Numbered from the stretch's first letter, positions 53,666 to 62,774 are shown. The stretch is DNA of 64,000 nt from Collimonas arenae (GCF_001584165.1 NZ_CP013233.1:1550001-1614000); one strand, 5' to 3'. Program-made: numbers and translations. Notes: generated by a model from the sequence alone, not told the origin.

Positions 53666-55246
53666 ATGACGAATTCAACTTCTGAAACTGACCGTAGCAG
53701 ACTGCTCATTCTTGCCTCCGTCTGCTTGGCCGCGGTGGTGCTGCCTTTGAGCTTCTCCGGAGGCGCAGTCGCCACGCCGGCGATCGGCCGTGACCTGGGA
53801 GGTAGCCCTGCGGCGCTAACGTGGATCACCAACGCCTTCATGCTGAGCTTTGGCAGTCTGCTGATGGCGGCCGGCGCCCTGGCCGACGAGTTCGGGCGCA
53901 AGCGCCTGTTCATTCTAGGTATGGCGCTATTCATCGTTGTTTCGCTGGCGTTGAGCTTCGCACCGACAGTTGCATGGCTCGATGTGCTCCGTGCCATACA
54001 AGGAGTTGCGGCTGCGGCTTCGCTATCGAGCGGTTCCGCAGCGCTGGCGCAGGAATTCGAGGGGCATGCGCGAACGCGCGCCTTCAGTTTGCTCGGTACA
54101 AGTTTCGGCGTCGGCCTGGCTTTTGGTCCACTCTTGGCGGGCGCGCTGATTGACGTCTTCGGCTGGCGATCAATCTTTATGACGACAGCCGGAATTGCCG
54201 CCTTGGCTCTTGTTTTTGGCGCACCCCGCATGCGAGAGACGCGCAATCCAAATGCCGCCGGACTAGACTGGCCGGGTACGCTTACCTTTACGGGGACTCT
54301 CGCTCTTTTCACTTTTGGGGTAATTCAAGCGCCGGAAAGTGGTTGGACGAGTCCGTTTGTTGTCGCGTTGCTAGCTGCCTCCTTGATTTTTCTGGCCGCC
54401 TTCATTTGGGTGGAAACACGCGTTGCGCGACCAATGCTGGATCTCAGCCTGTTTCGGTATCCGCGTTTCGTCGGTGTCCAGATGCTGCCCATCGGAACTT
54501 GCTACTGCTATATCGTCCTGGTGGTACTTTTGCCACTTCGTTTTATTGGCATGGGGGGATTAAGCGAAATAGATGCCGGTTGGCTGATGCTTGCGTTATC
54601 TGCGCCGATGCTAGTGATCCCGCTAGCCGTAGCCACATTGGTGCGCTGGATTTCTGCGGGTGTGCTTTCTGGCATAGGTTTTTTGATTGCGGCGATCGGA
54701 CTTTACTGGCTCAGCAACATTGGCGTTGGCGAGCCGGGCCATGCTGTCGTGATCCCGATGTTTTTGATTGGAGTCGGTGCCGGCATGCCGTGGGGATTGA
54801 TGGATGGACTATCCGTCAGCGTTGTACCCAAGGAACGCGCCGGCATGGCGACCGGTATTTTCAATACCACGCGCGTGGCGGGTGAGGGCATCGCGCTTGC
54901 CATTGCTGTGGCCATGCTTTCGGCGTTTGCCCAAAGCGGCCTTCAATCTGCACTGTCAAAAAACGGTCCTATCGCTGTCGCACGAATCAACGAAGCGGCT
55001 CAACGTGTCGCAGCGGGCGATCTTCTCCATGCATCTGCAAGCCTTCCGGAGGTTAGCCCGGATATTCTTATCGCCAGTTATGCCGGTGCATTCCAGAGTC
55101 TGCTCCATACCTTGATAGCGATCACGGTCCTCTCCGCGATAGCCGCTTTTCTATTTCTCAGTCGTACTCCATTAACGGGCAGCGACTCGGAAGACAGCCC
55201 GAGCGTTGTGGATGCCACCGTTACACCTGAGTATGCGGAAACCTGA
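53666..55246 (+). CDS. MFS drug/proton antiporter, DHA2 (14-TM) family
   Basis: The 526-residue protein has about 14 membrane segments and the motifs LSFSGGAVATPAIGRDLGGSPAALTWITNAFMLSFGSLLMAAGALADEFGRKRLFILG (motif A as ADEFGRKR) and GVAAAASLSSGSAALAQEFEG. Its layout matches the EmrB/QacA family that exports toxic compounds in exchange for protons. The preceding divergent LysR gene is its probable regulator. No HlyD-type periplasmic adaptor (EmrA) is adjacent, so it likely works alone in the inner membrane. The substrate is unknown. Confidence 0.9.
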   Translation: MTNSTSETDRSRLLILASVCLAAVVLPLSFSGGAVATPAIGRDLGGSPAALTWITNAFMLSFGSLLMAAGALADEFGRKRLFILGMALFIVVSLALSFAPTVAWLDVLRAIQGVAAAASLSSGSAALAQEFEGHARTRAFSLLGTSFGVGLAFGPLLAGALIDVFGWRSIFMTTAGIAALALVFGAPRMRETRNPNAAGLDWPGTLTFTGTLALFTFGVIQAPESGWTSPFVVALLAASLIFLAAFIWVETRVARPMLDLSLFRYPRFVGVQMLPIGTCYCYIVLVVLLPLRFIGMGGLSEIDAGWLMLALSAPMLVIPLAVATLVRWISAGVLSGIGFLIAAIGLYWLSNIGVGEPGHAVVIPMFLIGVGAGMPWGLMDGLSVSVVPKERAGMATGIFNTTRVAGEGIALAIAVAMLSAFAQSGLQSALSKNGPIAVARINEAAQRVAAGDLLHASASLPEVSPDILIASYAGAFQSLLHTLIAITVLSAIAAFLFLSRTPLTGSDSEDSPSVVDATVTPEYAET

Positions 55247-55481
55247 TGAAGGGCGGGCAAGCGGGAGAGGACAATCTGGATATCATTTCCTCAATGTCCG
55301 TGAGCGCCAACGCGGCTCGGCCATCAGGAACGTCCGCTCGCGCCAGAAGCACAAAGGAAGCGCTGGCTCGCCCTCCAATCAGTTCAAGTTCAGTCTTCCA
55401 TATATTCCATTTGTTCGAGATCAGCGATCAGTCCCGGACCAGTCGGGCGCCACGCTAGCCGTTCCTGCGTTTTTGCGAAGT

Positions 55482-55556
55482 CGGGGTCAGGTCTTGCAAT
55501 GACATAATGCTCAAGCACTAGAGCAAAAAAATGTTTCGGTGCAAGACCTGACCCCG
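55482..55556. repeat. REP-like palindrome with 17-bp perfect arms
   Basis: CGGGGTCAGGTCTTGCA (55482-55498) faces TGCAAGACCTGACCCCG (55540-55556) across a 41-base loop. The GGGGTCAG end of each arm is shared with the palindrome at 15881-15943. It sits at the left edge of a gene fragment, just upstream of an insertion sequence. Confidence 0.8.
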
Positions 55557-55736
55557 TCGTCGTTGGATCAATACGACCCCGAAGTCTATGGTTCGTATCG
55601 CGTCTTTCGCGGCGGGGGCTGGTCGGATACGGCCAGAGGATACCTTGCGACTAACCGTCGCCGCAGTCATCCGACATTTTCGATCGATGATCTTGGTTTT
55701 CGTGTTGCCAGATCAGTAGGCCATGACGGCGAATGA
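55539..55736 (+). pseudogene. C-terminal fragment of a formylglycine-generating-enzyme (SUMF1) family protein
   Basis: The frame reads VFRGGGWSDTARGYLATNRR and then SIDDLGFRVARS, the closing motif of the FGE-sulfatase (SUMF1) domain, where RGG(S/G)W, NR and GFR(L/V)A are the usual landmarks. Only about 55 residues remain out of some 200-300, and the upstream part is replaced by the REP-like palindrome. It is a relic of a larger gene cut by mobile elements. There is no ribosome site. It would not be functional. Confidence 0.75.
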
Positions 55737-55764
55737 GGTCATCATAGTCTCGAAGACTGAAATC

Positions 55765-57462
55765 GGCCGAGGCCGTGTAAAAACGCTGAATCCATCAAGG
55801 GAGCCGAGATCCACGTCATTTTAACGCGACATTGTTGATAATAGAGAGCCCTGCAAACGCGGCGGCTATTTCCCTTGGCCTAGTAAATAGCCGTCTCCAA
55901 ACATATCTCCTGACGCTAAAAGCGCCTATGCGCTCATCACCTTCATCAAGGTTCCCACGCCCAGCACGTTGATCATCCGCTTCATGTTGTAAGCCAGGAC
56001 ATGCAAGCTCATCTCGGTGCTCACTCGGGCCTTGGTTTTGGTGAGGAAGTGCGTAGCACCCATCCATGCCTTGATGGTGCCGAATGGATGCTCAACCGTT
56101 TGCCGGCGTATTCGCATCGCCTTCGGCGTTCGTTCCAACCGCTCCTGCATGGCCTCCAGTACAGACTCATGCTCCCATCGTGTCACGCGCCGTTGAGGAC
56201 TTGGCGTGCATGCGGATTTGAGTGAGCACTGCTGGCAATTCGAGCTCCAATAGCGGTGCAAATTCAAGCCTTTCTCTTTGCTCGTGAAACGCCAGATCAA
56301 TCGCTCTCCGGCGGGACACTGATATTCATTGGCGCGTGCGTCGTAAATGAAATCCGCTTTGCCAAACCGACCTTCAGCAGAGGCATTGGAGGTCAGGTTC
56401 TTCGGGACGATCACGTTGATGCCGGCTTGTGTGCACGCCAGGATCTCTTCTCCTTTGAAGTAACCACGATCAGCAACTACGGTCAGCGATGCGGTGCCAA
56501 TCGCTTCTTGCGCTTGCCGGCTCATCGAGTGCAGTTGATCCCGGTCGCTCCCGATGTTGGTCACCTCGTGCGCCACAATCAGATGATGCTTTGCGTCGAC
56601 CACCGTTTGTACGTTGTAGCCAACGACGCCTGTACCACGCGTCTTCATCGACCGTGCATCAGGATCGGTTTGGGAGACTTGTTGATCCGGCGTCTTCTGG
56701 AGTTTTAATTGGATGTCTTCAAGCTCTCGCATCTGCGCCTTGAGCGCTGCGATATTCTCATGCAGTCGAGTTGTCGTGAGTTGCTTGCGGTCCGGCTCTT
56801 GGCGATCCGCCGTGTCGAGGGCTGTCAGATAGCGATCAATGCTCGCTGCGATCTCTTCCATGCGCCGTTGCAGCTTGGCGCTGGTGAAGTTGCGGTCGCG
56901 GTTGTTGACGGCTTTGAATTTGCTGCCGTCAATAGCGACCAGCGCTTCAGAGAACAGGCCAAGTCGCTGACACAGCACGACGAACTGCTTGCATACATTG
57001 GAGATGGCACGGCCATTGTCTTTGCGGAAGTTGGCGATAGTCTTGAAGTCCGGCGTCAAATGCCCTGTCAGCCACATCAGTTCAACGTTACGCTGCGCCT
57101 CTCGTTCCAGGCGACGGCTTGATTGGAGCCGATTGAGATAGCCGTAGATGTAAATCTTGAGAAGAACCGATGGGTGATAGGCCGGACGTCCTGTTTGTGC
57201 AGGCATTGTTCCTTCGAAACCCATTTGCACCAGGTCCAGTTCATCGACGAAAACATCGACTACCCGCACTGGGTTGCTATCGGCAACGTAGTCGTCCAGT
57301 TGCTCGGGAAGCAAAATGCGTTGACTGCGATCCAGCCCTTCAATGAAGCGTTTCATAGGTGTACCTCGAACAGAGTCATCTGTTCGTGTGACATGGATCG
57401 CCGCAAATCGTTTACTTCCGATTAGAATTAGCGCTCGACAGCGTTTTTACACAGCCTCGGCC
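55765..57462. mobile_element. IS1182-type insertion sequence with 24-bp inverted ends
   Basis: The ends GGCCGAGGCCGTGTAAAAACGCTG (left, 55765-55788) and its near-complement at 57439-57462 match at 23 of 24 positions (shown here as GGCCGAGGC, C or T, then GTGTAAAAACGCTG). They enclose a single intact transposase gene on the minus strand. Flanking target duplications are not evident, so one side may have been rearranged since insertion. Confidence 0.85.
55926..57356 (-). CDS. IS1182 family transposase
   Basis: The 476-residue protein starts at ATG 57356 after GAGGTACACCT. It has the DUF772 N-terminal domain (MPAQTGRPAYHPSVLLKIYIYGYLNRLQSSRRLEREAQRNVELMWL), a coiled middle insert and the DDE catalytic residues in AIDGSKFKAVNN, VADRGYF and EHPFGTIKAWMG. 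The Cys-containing segment CQQCSLKSAC near residue 360 is common in the family. All domains look intact, so the element may still be active. It mediates cut-and-paste transposition between the inverted ends. Confidence 0.93.
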   Translation of the reverse strand: MKRFIEGLDRSQRILLPEQLDDYVADSNPVRVVDVFVDELDLVQMGFEGTMPAQTGRPAYHPSVLLKIYIYGYLNRLQSSRRLEREAQRNVELMWLTGHLTPDFKTIANFRKDNGRAISNVCKQFVVLCQRLGLFSEALVAIDGSKFKAVNNRDRNFTSAKLQRRMEEIAASIDRYLTALDTADRQEPDRKQLTTTRLHENIAALKAQMRELEDIQLKLQKTPDQQVSQTDPDARSMKTRGTGVVGYNVQTVVDAKHHLIVAHEVTNIGSDRDQLHSMSRQAQEAIGTASLTVVADRGYFKGEEILACTQAGINVIVPKNLTSNASAEGRFGKADFIYDARANEYQCPAGERLIWRFTSKEKGLNLHRYWSSNCQQCSLKSACTPSPQRRVTRWEHESVLEAMQERLERTPKAMRIRRQTVEHPFGTIKAWMGATHFLTKTKARVSTEMSLHVLAYNMKRMINVLGVGTLMKVMSA

Positions 57463-57572
57463 AGAAGCGGCCATCTCTGCGACACCCTCGGATGGCACTC
57501 GCACATCCGACATACAATATCCTCATCCATTAACGCCACCTGACGACAGGTGTCATGCCATGAGGTATTGCC

Positions 57573-58229
57573 ATGAATAACGCTTTGAAAATCGATTTCG
57601 TCTCCGATGTCGTATGCCCCTGGTGTGCGATCGGGCTGGCGGGTCTCAATATTGCGCTCGAACGCCTCACTCCGGAGACGCACGTCGACTTCACCGTCCA
57701 CCCCTTCGAGCTCAACCCTGGTATGCCCGCAGCCGGGCAGGAGCAACTTGAACATATCACCGAAAAATACGGCATCACCGCTGATCAGGCGCGCATCAAC
57801 CGCGAACAGATTCGGGCCAGGGCGGCTGCCGTCGGTTTCACCATGAACCGCAATGACGCCAGCCGTGTCTACAACACTTTCGACGCGCATCGTCTGCTTG
57901 CCTGGGCAAAAGAGAAGAATGCGCAAGCAACGCTCAAACTGGTCTTGCTCAAGGCCTATTTCACCGACGGGAAAAACATCTCGGACAGGACTGTGCTGGC
58001 GCAACTTGCCATCCAGGCCGGCCTGGATGGCGCCGAAGCCAACGAAGTACTGGCATCGGATCGCTTTGCTCAGGAAGTGAAGGAGGAGGAAACGCTATGG
58101 GCCCAGCGCGGCATCAGCAGCGTGCCCGCAGTCATCGTGAATGATCGCTACCTGATCTCGGGCGGCCAGCCGCCTGAGGTATTTGAAGAGCAGCTTCGGG
58201 CGATCCTGGCGAGCGACGAGCGGGATTGA
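57573..58229 (+). CDS. DsbA family oxidoreductase (FrnE-like)
   Basis: ATG 57573 follows GAGGTATTGCC. The 218-residue cytoplasmic protein has the redox motif CPWC in DFVSDVVCPWCAIGLAGLNIAL, the helical insertion of DsbA folds, and the cis-Pro loop GISSVPAVIVNDRYLISGGQPPEVFEEQL. It is the FrnE/2-hydroxychromene-2-carboxylate isomerase-like branch, without a signal peptide, so it acts on cytoplasmic thiols. In some bacteria FrnE protects against oxidative stress. It lies just outside the right end of the IS element. Confidence 0.88.
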   Translation: MNNALKIDFVSDVVCPWCAIGLAGLNIALERLTPETHVDFTVHPFELNPGMPAAGQEQLEHITEKYGITADQARINREQIRARAAAVGFTMNRNDASRVYNTFDAHRLLAWAKEKNAQATLKLVLLKAYFTDGKNISDRTVLAQLAIQAGLDGAEANEVLASDRFAQEVKEEETLWAQRGISSVPAVIVNDRYLISGGQPPEVFEEQLRAILASDERD

Positions 58230-58478
58230 TTGTCGCGGGGAGTGTTCACGAACTTGTGCTGACCGGGAATGACCGGCGTCGGCCACAAGCCGCCGTCTGG
58301 CCACTAGGTTGAAATTTTAGAGAAATTGTATGAATGATGGCTTGTTTGATGATCTATTGAGTCGAATGACTGCTTCGAAAGTTGCTACTCTTTCCGGTAG
58401 TCGCTGATCGGTTCAAACGGACATTTTTAACGCAAATAATATAGACACTGATTAGATTCATCAATTCTGACAACAGCC

Positions 58479-59336
58479 ATGAAAAAACTTATTGTCGTTT
58501 TACTTGCAACATGGTGTTGTGGATGTGTAACCGGTAAGGTGCCCGCCAGCATGCATTCATCCCGATCCATTGACTTGAATGCCTCTCTGACAGAGGCCAA
58601 GGAGGCCCATGAACTGCACGATTATCTCAGAGAGCGTCAACTGCTCGAACCGCTTGCAAAAGACGGAAATGCGGAAGCACAGGCTATGCTCGGTTTCTTG
58701 TATCGGTTCGGTCTGGGTGTCACTGAGAATCACACCGAGTCTGTGAGCTGCTTTCAAAAGGCAGCGGCGCAAGGAAACGCGTGGGCGCAACAGAGTTATG
58801 GTGCAGCTCTGTTGAAAGGAGATGGGGTCGTACAGGATATTGCTCAGGGCATTGTCTGGCTGCGGAAGGCGGGCGACAACGGATTTGTCGGTGCCTACGC
58901 TACTCTTGGGGATCTTTATCTTCATGGAAAGGGGGTCGCGAAAGATCTAAAAAATGGACTGGCGTACTATTCAATGGCTGCCGATGGCGGGGATGGAGGG
59001 GCGAATTTCGTGCTCGGTTCTATGTATGAACAAGGGATCGAGGTTGACAAGGACCTGACGAAAGCGGCGCTCTGGTACAGCAAGGGTGCTGAACTTGGCT
59101 TCTTCATGTGCCAATACAATCTTTCCTTACTGTATACAAGCGGCTTCGGTGTACCTCAAGATTTGGTTGAGGCCTACAAATGGGCCGAGCTCGCCGCAAA
59201 CTCAGGGCCGCCTGACGCCACTACCTTGCGTGACTTTCTGAAGCCAAGACTGAGTGAGGTTCAGCGTGCCAAGGCGGAGCGCCTAGTTAGCGATTGGCAA
59301 GCCACCCACCAGAAACGCAAATGGCAGCAGCTTTAA
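58479..59336 (+). CDS. Sel1-repeat lipoprotein-like protein
   Basis: The 285-residue protein has an N-terminal export signal with a Cys-rich end (LIVVLLATWCCGCVTG, probable lipoprotein) followed by about five Sel1/TPR-like repeats, for example AEAQAMLGFLYRFGLGVTEN, AWAQQSYGAALLKGDGV and ANFVLGSMYEQGIEVDKDLTKAALWYSKGAELGFF. Such repeats form a curved solenoid that binds partner proteins. The protein is probably in the periplasm and attached to a membrane. No partner is adjacent. The gene lies between an insertion sequence and an attC-like site, so it may have been acquired horizontally. Confidence 0.8.
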   Translation: MKKLIVVLLATWCCGCVTGKVPASMHSSRSIDLNASLTEAKEAHELHDYLRERQLLEPLAKDGNAEAQAMLGFLYRFGLGVTENHTESVSCFQKAAAQGNAWAQQSYGAALLKGDGVVQDIAQGIVWLRKAGDNGFVGAYATLGDLYLHGKGVAKDLKNGLAYYSMAADGGDGGANFVLGSMYEQGIEVDKDLTKAALWYSKGAELGFFMCQYNLSLLYTSGFGVPQDLVEAYKWAELAANSGPPDATTLRDFLKPRLSEVQRAKAERLVSDWQATHQKRKWQQL

Positions 59337-59664
59337 CCGCCATTGTCGAAAGACTGCTCTCGGTCGAAATCGACCAGTCGTGACCGGCTCAAAACGGCCA
59401 AATCCAGACGATGGAGCTTTCACTCCAAAGAAGACTTTCGCAACCGCTCAAGCAATACAATCCGTTGCTCAAACGATACTTTGCTCATAAACTAACGTGA
59501 CAGCTAGCTGTCTGCCTTTCACGGTTTTTCTATTGACGCCTAACTTGGCCAAAAAGGAAATCGCATGCAGCGGCGCACGTTTCCTGCCGACCGTCGGCCG
59601 GGATAGGTGGACAGCCTGCCAAGTTAGGCAGAGATTTTTTTCACCCTAACTAGAGTTGGATTCA
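59337..59664 (+). other. Intergenic region with an attC-like inverted repeat
   Basis: There is no credible gene in this 0.33-kb stretch. The first 200 bases are without recognised features. The rest is occupied by the attC-like structure at 59538-59629 and an AT-rich run leading to the next start. Confidence 0.5.
59538..59629. repeat. Possible orphan integron attC site (92 bp)
   Basis: The ends GCCTAACTTGGC and GCCAAGTTAGGC are perfect 12-bp complements. They fit the attC ends RYYYAAC and GTTRRRY, with inner L-box-like TTGGC/GCCAA. The 80 bases between ends 59549 and 59618 include smaller internal pairs (GGAAA/TTTCC). Length and end sequences agree with attC, but no integrase or second attC was found; a long-loop terminator before T8 is an alternative. 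Confidence 0.4.
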
Positions 59665-60150
59665 ATGCGTAGATATATCAAGCCAGTATTGCTCTCCATC
59701 TTGCTTCTCTTGGCCGGCTTTGCGGGAGGAACAATGTATGGCATCTGGACCGGATTAGGCGCGTCGTTAATGCTGGAATCAACTCCAAAAGGTGTACTTG
59801 CTGTCGCGAATTTGAAAGCATTGGAATTAGGCAAAACCGAACCGTTGAAATTGCTCCTAGAGTCGGACGTTGACCAAGCTCTATCGTATTATTCCCTGCA
59901 AAAGGACACGTGGTGGTACCCGCTTTTCAAGTCCGGTGCTTTACTCGTTAACCCAGGCGACTATGAGGGCTACATTCGTCGCGTAGCGAACTACCGGGAG
60001 CTGCATCCTTCGCCTATGAACGAGAGCGCGTTCGATGTTGTACCGGCAGACAAATCTGAGTACAAGGAAGAGTATAAACAGATGGCAAAAGCATTGCGGG
60101 AGCATACGAAGCGTGTCAACGATACGGTCAAAAAATATGCCGATAAATAA
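59665..60150 (+). CDS. Membrane-anchored protein of unknown function
   Basis: The start is ATG 59665; a TTG three codons upstream is possible. The 161-residue protein has one N-terminal membrane segment (IKPVLLSILLLLAGFAGGTMYGIW) and a polar domain that is Lys-rich at its end (EYKQMAKALREHTKRVNDTVKKYADK, likely helical). I recognise no family. The gene is more AT-rich than its neighbours and follows an attC-like site by 35 bases, so it may be a captured cassette gene. Confidence 0.6.
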   Translation: MRRYIKPVLLSILLLLAGFAGGTMYGIWTGLGASLMLESTPKGVLAVANLKALELGKTEPLKLLLESDVDQALSYYSLQKDTWWYPLFKSGALLVNPGDYEGYIRRVANYRELHPSPMNESAFDVVPADKSEYKEEYKQMAKALREHTKRVNDTVKKYADK

Positions 60151-60437
60151 TCTAGCTCGTTGTTCGAAACCGACGCCTCGCGGTGCTGGTCAACGTGGTC
60201 GTTGGGTGTCATGAAACTCACGCTGGGCCACAATGTCATCATCGACATGGCGAACGGCTCGGGCGACCGCTTTGGGTCGCTTTTAGCCTTTCGCGATTAG
60301 CTCAAAACGCCCACAAGCTGCGGCTTGTTGAAGGCAGGAAAATGTTCCTGTCGGGTCGTTAGCAGATGCTTATATTGATCACTCTTTCGGCCGACCATAA
60401 GTATCTCGCCTCATCCAATCCGTTGCATTCGGCCAGA

Positions 60438-61388
60438 TCATGCTTGACCTGATCCCGCTGAATACACCATCTCACGCGACTCACCCATCAGGAATGCCCG
60501 ATTAGGCTCGATCGCCTCGCGCAGGTAGCGCCACAGCGCGGCTACCCGGGCGACATTGCGGGTTTCGGTCGCCGCCACTAACCAGAATGCACGCTGGATA
60601 TCGACCTGGCCGTCCAGCACCGGCACCAGGTCGTCGCTTTGCTGAGCCAGGAAGCAGGGCAGGATCGCCAGGCCCTGGCCGCTGCGCGCGGCAGTGTACT
60701 GGGCGATGACGCTGGTGCTACGGAAGGCACGGAATGCGGTTGGCGCGACGTTGTCCTTGTAGCGCAGTTCTTCACTGAACACCAGGTCGTCGACATAGCC
60801 GATAAACGGATGGCTGGCGAGATCTTGGACTGTCTTGATCGGCGCGTGATTTTCCAGGTAGGAGCGGGTGGCGTACAGCTTGAGCAGGTAGTCGGTCAGC
60901 TTGGTGACGACATAGTTGCCGCTTTGCGGGCGCTCGATGGTGACGCCGATATCGGCTTCGCGCTTGGACAGGTTGACGAAACGTGGCACCGGCAGCAGGT
61001 CAACGGTGATGTGCGGATGGCGTGCGCAAAAATGCGCCAGGTGCGGCGCCAGGACAAAGGTGCCAAAACCTTCGGTGGCGCCCAACCGCACCTGGCCCGA
61101 CAGCAGGCGGTTGTGGCCGCTGAGTTCTTCTGCGGCGGCGTACACCGTGCTTTCCACCCGCTCCGCGTATTCGATCAGGCGATGCCCTTCGGCGGTCAGG
61201 GTGTAGCCCTGGTTATTGCGTTCGAACAGCTGGCTGCCGACTTGCTCTTCGAAGCGGCGCATGCGGCGCGATACGGTGGAGTGATCGATTCCGAGTTTCT
61301 TGGCGGCCTCGACCAGGCCCTGGCTGCGCGTCAGTTCCAGGAAGACGCGCAGGTTGTCCCAATTCAGCATGGCATTCGTTGATTTCAT
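60438..61388 (-). CDS. LysR family transcriptional regulator
   Basis: The 316-residue protein has the DNA-binding segment LNWDNLRVFLELTRSQGLVEAAKKLGIDHSTVSRRMRRFEEQVGSQLFERNNQGYTLTAEG; the IDHSTVSRR helix is typical of the GcvA/AmpR-unlike subgroup that acts in catabolic control. It is divergent from a binding-protein gene and mmsA, with 156 bases between the starts containing an 18-bp palindrome. It probably controls this valine/methylmalonate-semialdehyde operon, inferred from position only. Confidence 0.9.
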   Translation of the reverse strand: MKSTNAMLNWDNLRVFLELTRSQGLVEAAKKLGIDHSTVSRRMRRFEEQVGSQLFERNNQGYTLTAEGHRLIEYAERVESTVYAAAEELSGHNRLLSGQVRLGATEGFGTFVLAPHLAHFCARHPHITVDLLPVPRFVNLSKREADIGVTIERPQSGNYVVTKLTDYLLKLYATRSYLENHAPIKTVQDLASHPFIGYVDDLVFSEELRYKDNVAPTAFRAFRSTSVIAQYTAARSGQGLAILPCFLAQQSDDLVPVLDGQVDIQRAFWLVAATETRNVARVAALWRYLREAIEPNRAFLMGESREMVYSAGSGQA

Positions 61389-61400
61389 CGTGTCTCTTTG

Positions 61401-61418
61401 CTTTGCATTAATGCAAAG
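61401..61418. promoter_or_regulatory. 18-bp perfect palindrome, probable LysR operator
   Basis: CTTTGCATTAATGCAAAG is a perfect palindrome and includes the LysR T-N11-A pattern. It is 13 bases before the divergent regulator start and 127 bases before the binding-protein start, where an autoregulatory site is expected. Confidence 0.6.
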
Positions 61419-61544
61419 TCATTGTGGAATATTGCCTATTGTCCCAATAATAATGCACATGCAGAATGACTCTACAGAAAATTTTATAAAAACGATGTGG
61501 GGTGGATGCATCTTTGCGCTCAGCCCACAAAACAGGAGACAAGA

Positions 61545-62768
61545 ATGACAAAGCGCATGCTGCTTGCGAGTGGTTCGGCCGTGGTCTTTTCGTTAATGGG
61601 TTTGCTGGGAAGCGGCCAGGCACTGGCCCAGGACAGCGACGTCTACAAGGTCGGCATCCTGACCGACATGTCGGGGCCGTATTCGGCGATGGGCGGCCCG
61701 GGTTCGGTGGTGGCGGCCAAGATGGCGATCGAAGATTGCATGAAGGCTGAATGCAAGGGCATGAAAATCGAATTGCTCACTGCCGATCATCAAAACAAGG
61801 CCGACATCGGCGCTTCCAAGGCACGCGAATGGATCGACCGCGACAAGGTTGATGCGATTGCCGACTTGACCAATTCTTCGGTAGCGCTGGCGGTGCAGCG
61901 GCTGATCCGCGACAAGGGCGGCATTGCCATGTACAGCGGCCCGGCCACCACCGTGTTGACCAATGCTGAATGCGCGCCGAATGGTTTCCACTGGATGTTC
62001 GATACTTACTCGCAGGCTGCCGGCGCAGCCGCCGCGCTGACCAAGATGGGACAGAAATCCTGGTACTTCGTAACCGTCGACTACGCCTTTGGTCAATCGC
62101 TGGAAAAGGATGCCGGCGATATGGTCAAGAGCCTCGGCGGCACCGTGGTCGGCTCGGTTCGCCATCCCTTGAACGCCAGCGACTTCTCGTCCTTCCTGCT
62201 GCAAGCCCAGAGCTCGAAGGCGCAAGTGATCGGTCTGGCGGATGGTGGCCAGGATACGGTCAATGCGATCAAGGCGGCGCGCTCGTTCGGCGTCGGTACC
62301 AAGAACCAGCGTCTGGCGGCGTTGCTGGTGTTCCTGTCAGACGTCCATGCGCTGGGTCTCAACGATGCCCAAGGCCTGATCTATACCGACGGCTTTTACT
62401 GGGATTTTGATAACGACACACGCACTTTCTCCAAACGTTTCGAAGCGCTCAACAAAGGCAACAAACCGACCATGGTGCATGCCGGCGTGTACTCCAGCGT
62501 CTACCACTACCTGAAGGCGGCGGCGGCCACTAAATCCCACGATTGGAAAGTGGTCACGCAAAAAATGCGCGAGATTCCGATTCACGATGCCGTGATGCGT
62601 AACGCATCGATCCGTCCTGATGGCCGGGTGATCCACGACATGTATCTGTATCAGGTGAAAACACCAGCCGAATCGAAAGCGCCGTGGGATTACCTGAAGC
62701 TGCTGTCGACGATTCCGGCGCAGCAAGCCTTTAAGCCAATGGACGCTTCTTGTTCGTTGACTAAGTAA
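61545..62768 (+). CDS. Periplasmic binding protein, branched-chain amino acid/urea type
   Basis: ATG 61545 follows AGGAGACAAGA. The 407-residue protein has a signal peptide ending near QALAQD and the LivJ/UrtA-like fold: YKVGILTDMSGPYSAMGGPGSVVAAKMAIEDC, ELLTADHQNKADIGASKAREWIDRDKVDAIADLTNSSVALAVQ, and FVTVDYAFGQSLEKDAGDMVKSLGGTVVGSVRHPL. It captures amino acids or related carboxylates and feeds an ABC importer whose other subunits are not in the window. It shares its direction and probably its regulator with mmsA. Three Cys in the mature protein may form disulfides. Confidence 0.9.
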   Translation: MTKRMLLASGSAVVFSLMGLLGSGQALAQDSDVYKVGILTDMSGPYSAMGGPGSVVAAKMAIEDCMKAECKGMKIELLTADHQNKADIGASKAREWIDRDKVDAIADLTNSSVALAVQRLIRDKGGIAMYSGPATTVLTNAECAPNGFHWMFDTYSQAAGAAAALTKMGQKSWYFVTVDYAFGQSLEKDAGDMVKSLGGTVVGSVRHPLNASDFSSFLLQAQSSKAQVIGLADGGQDTVNAIKAARSFGVGTKNQRLAALLVFLSDVHALGLNDAQGLIYTDGFYWDFDNDTRTFSKRFEALNKGNKPTMVHAGVYSSVYHYLKAAAATKSHDWKVVTQKMREIPIHDAVMRNASIRPDGRVIHDMYLYQVKTPAESKAPWDYLKLLSTIPAQQAFKPMDASCSLTK

Positions 62769-62774
62769 TGCCGG

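Noticed and set aside
60201..60207. GTTGGGT, which fits the right end of an attC site
   Set aside because: No matching RYYYAAC partner with complementary flanks could be found upstream.
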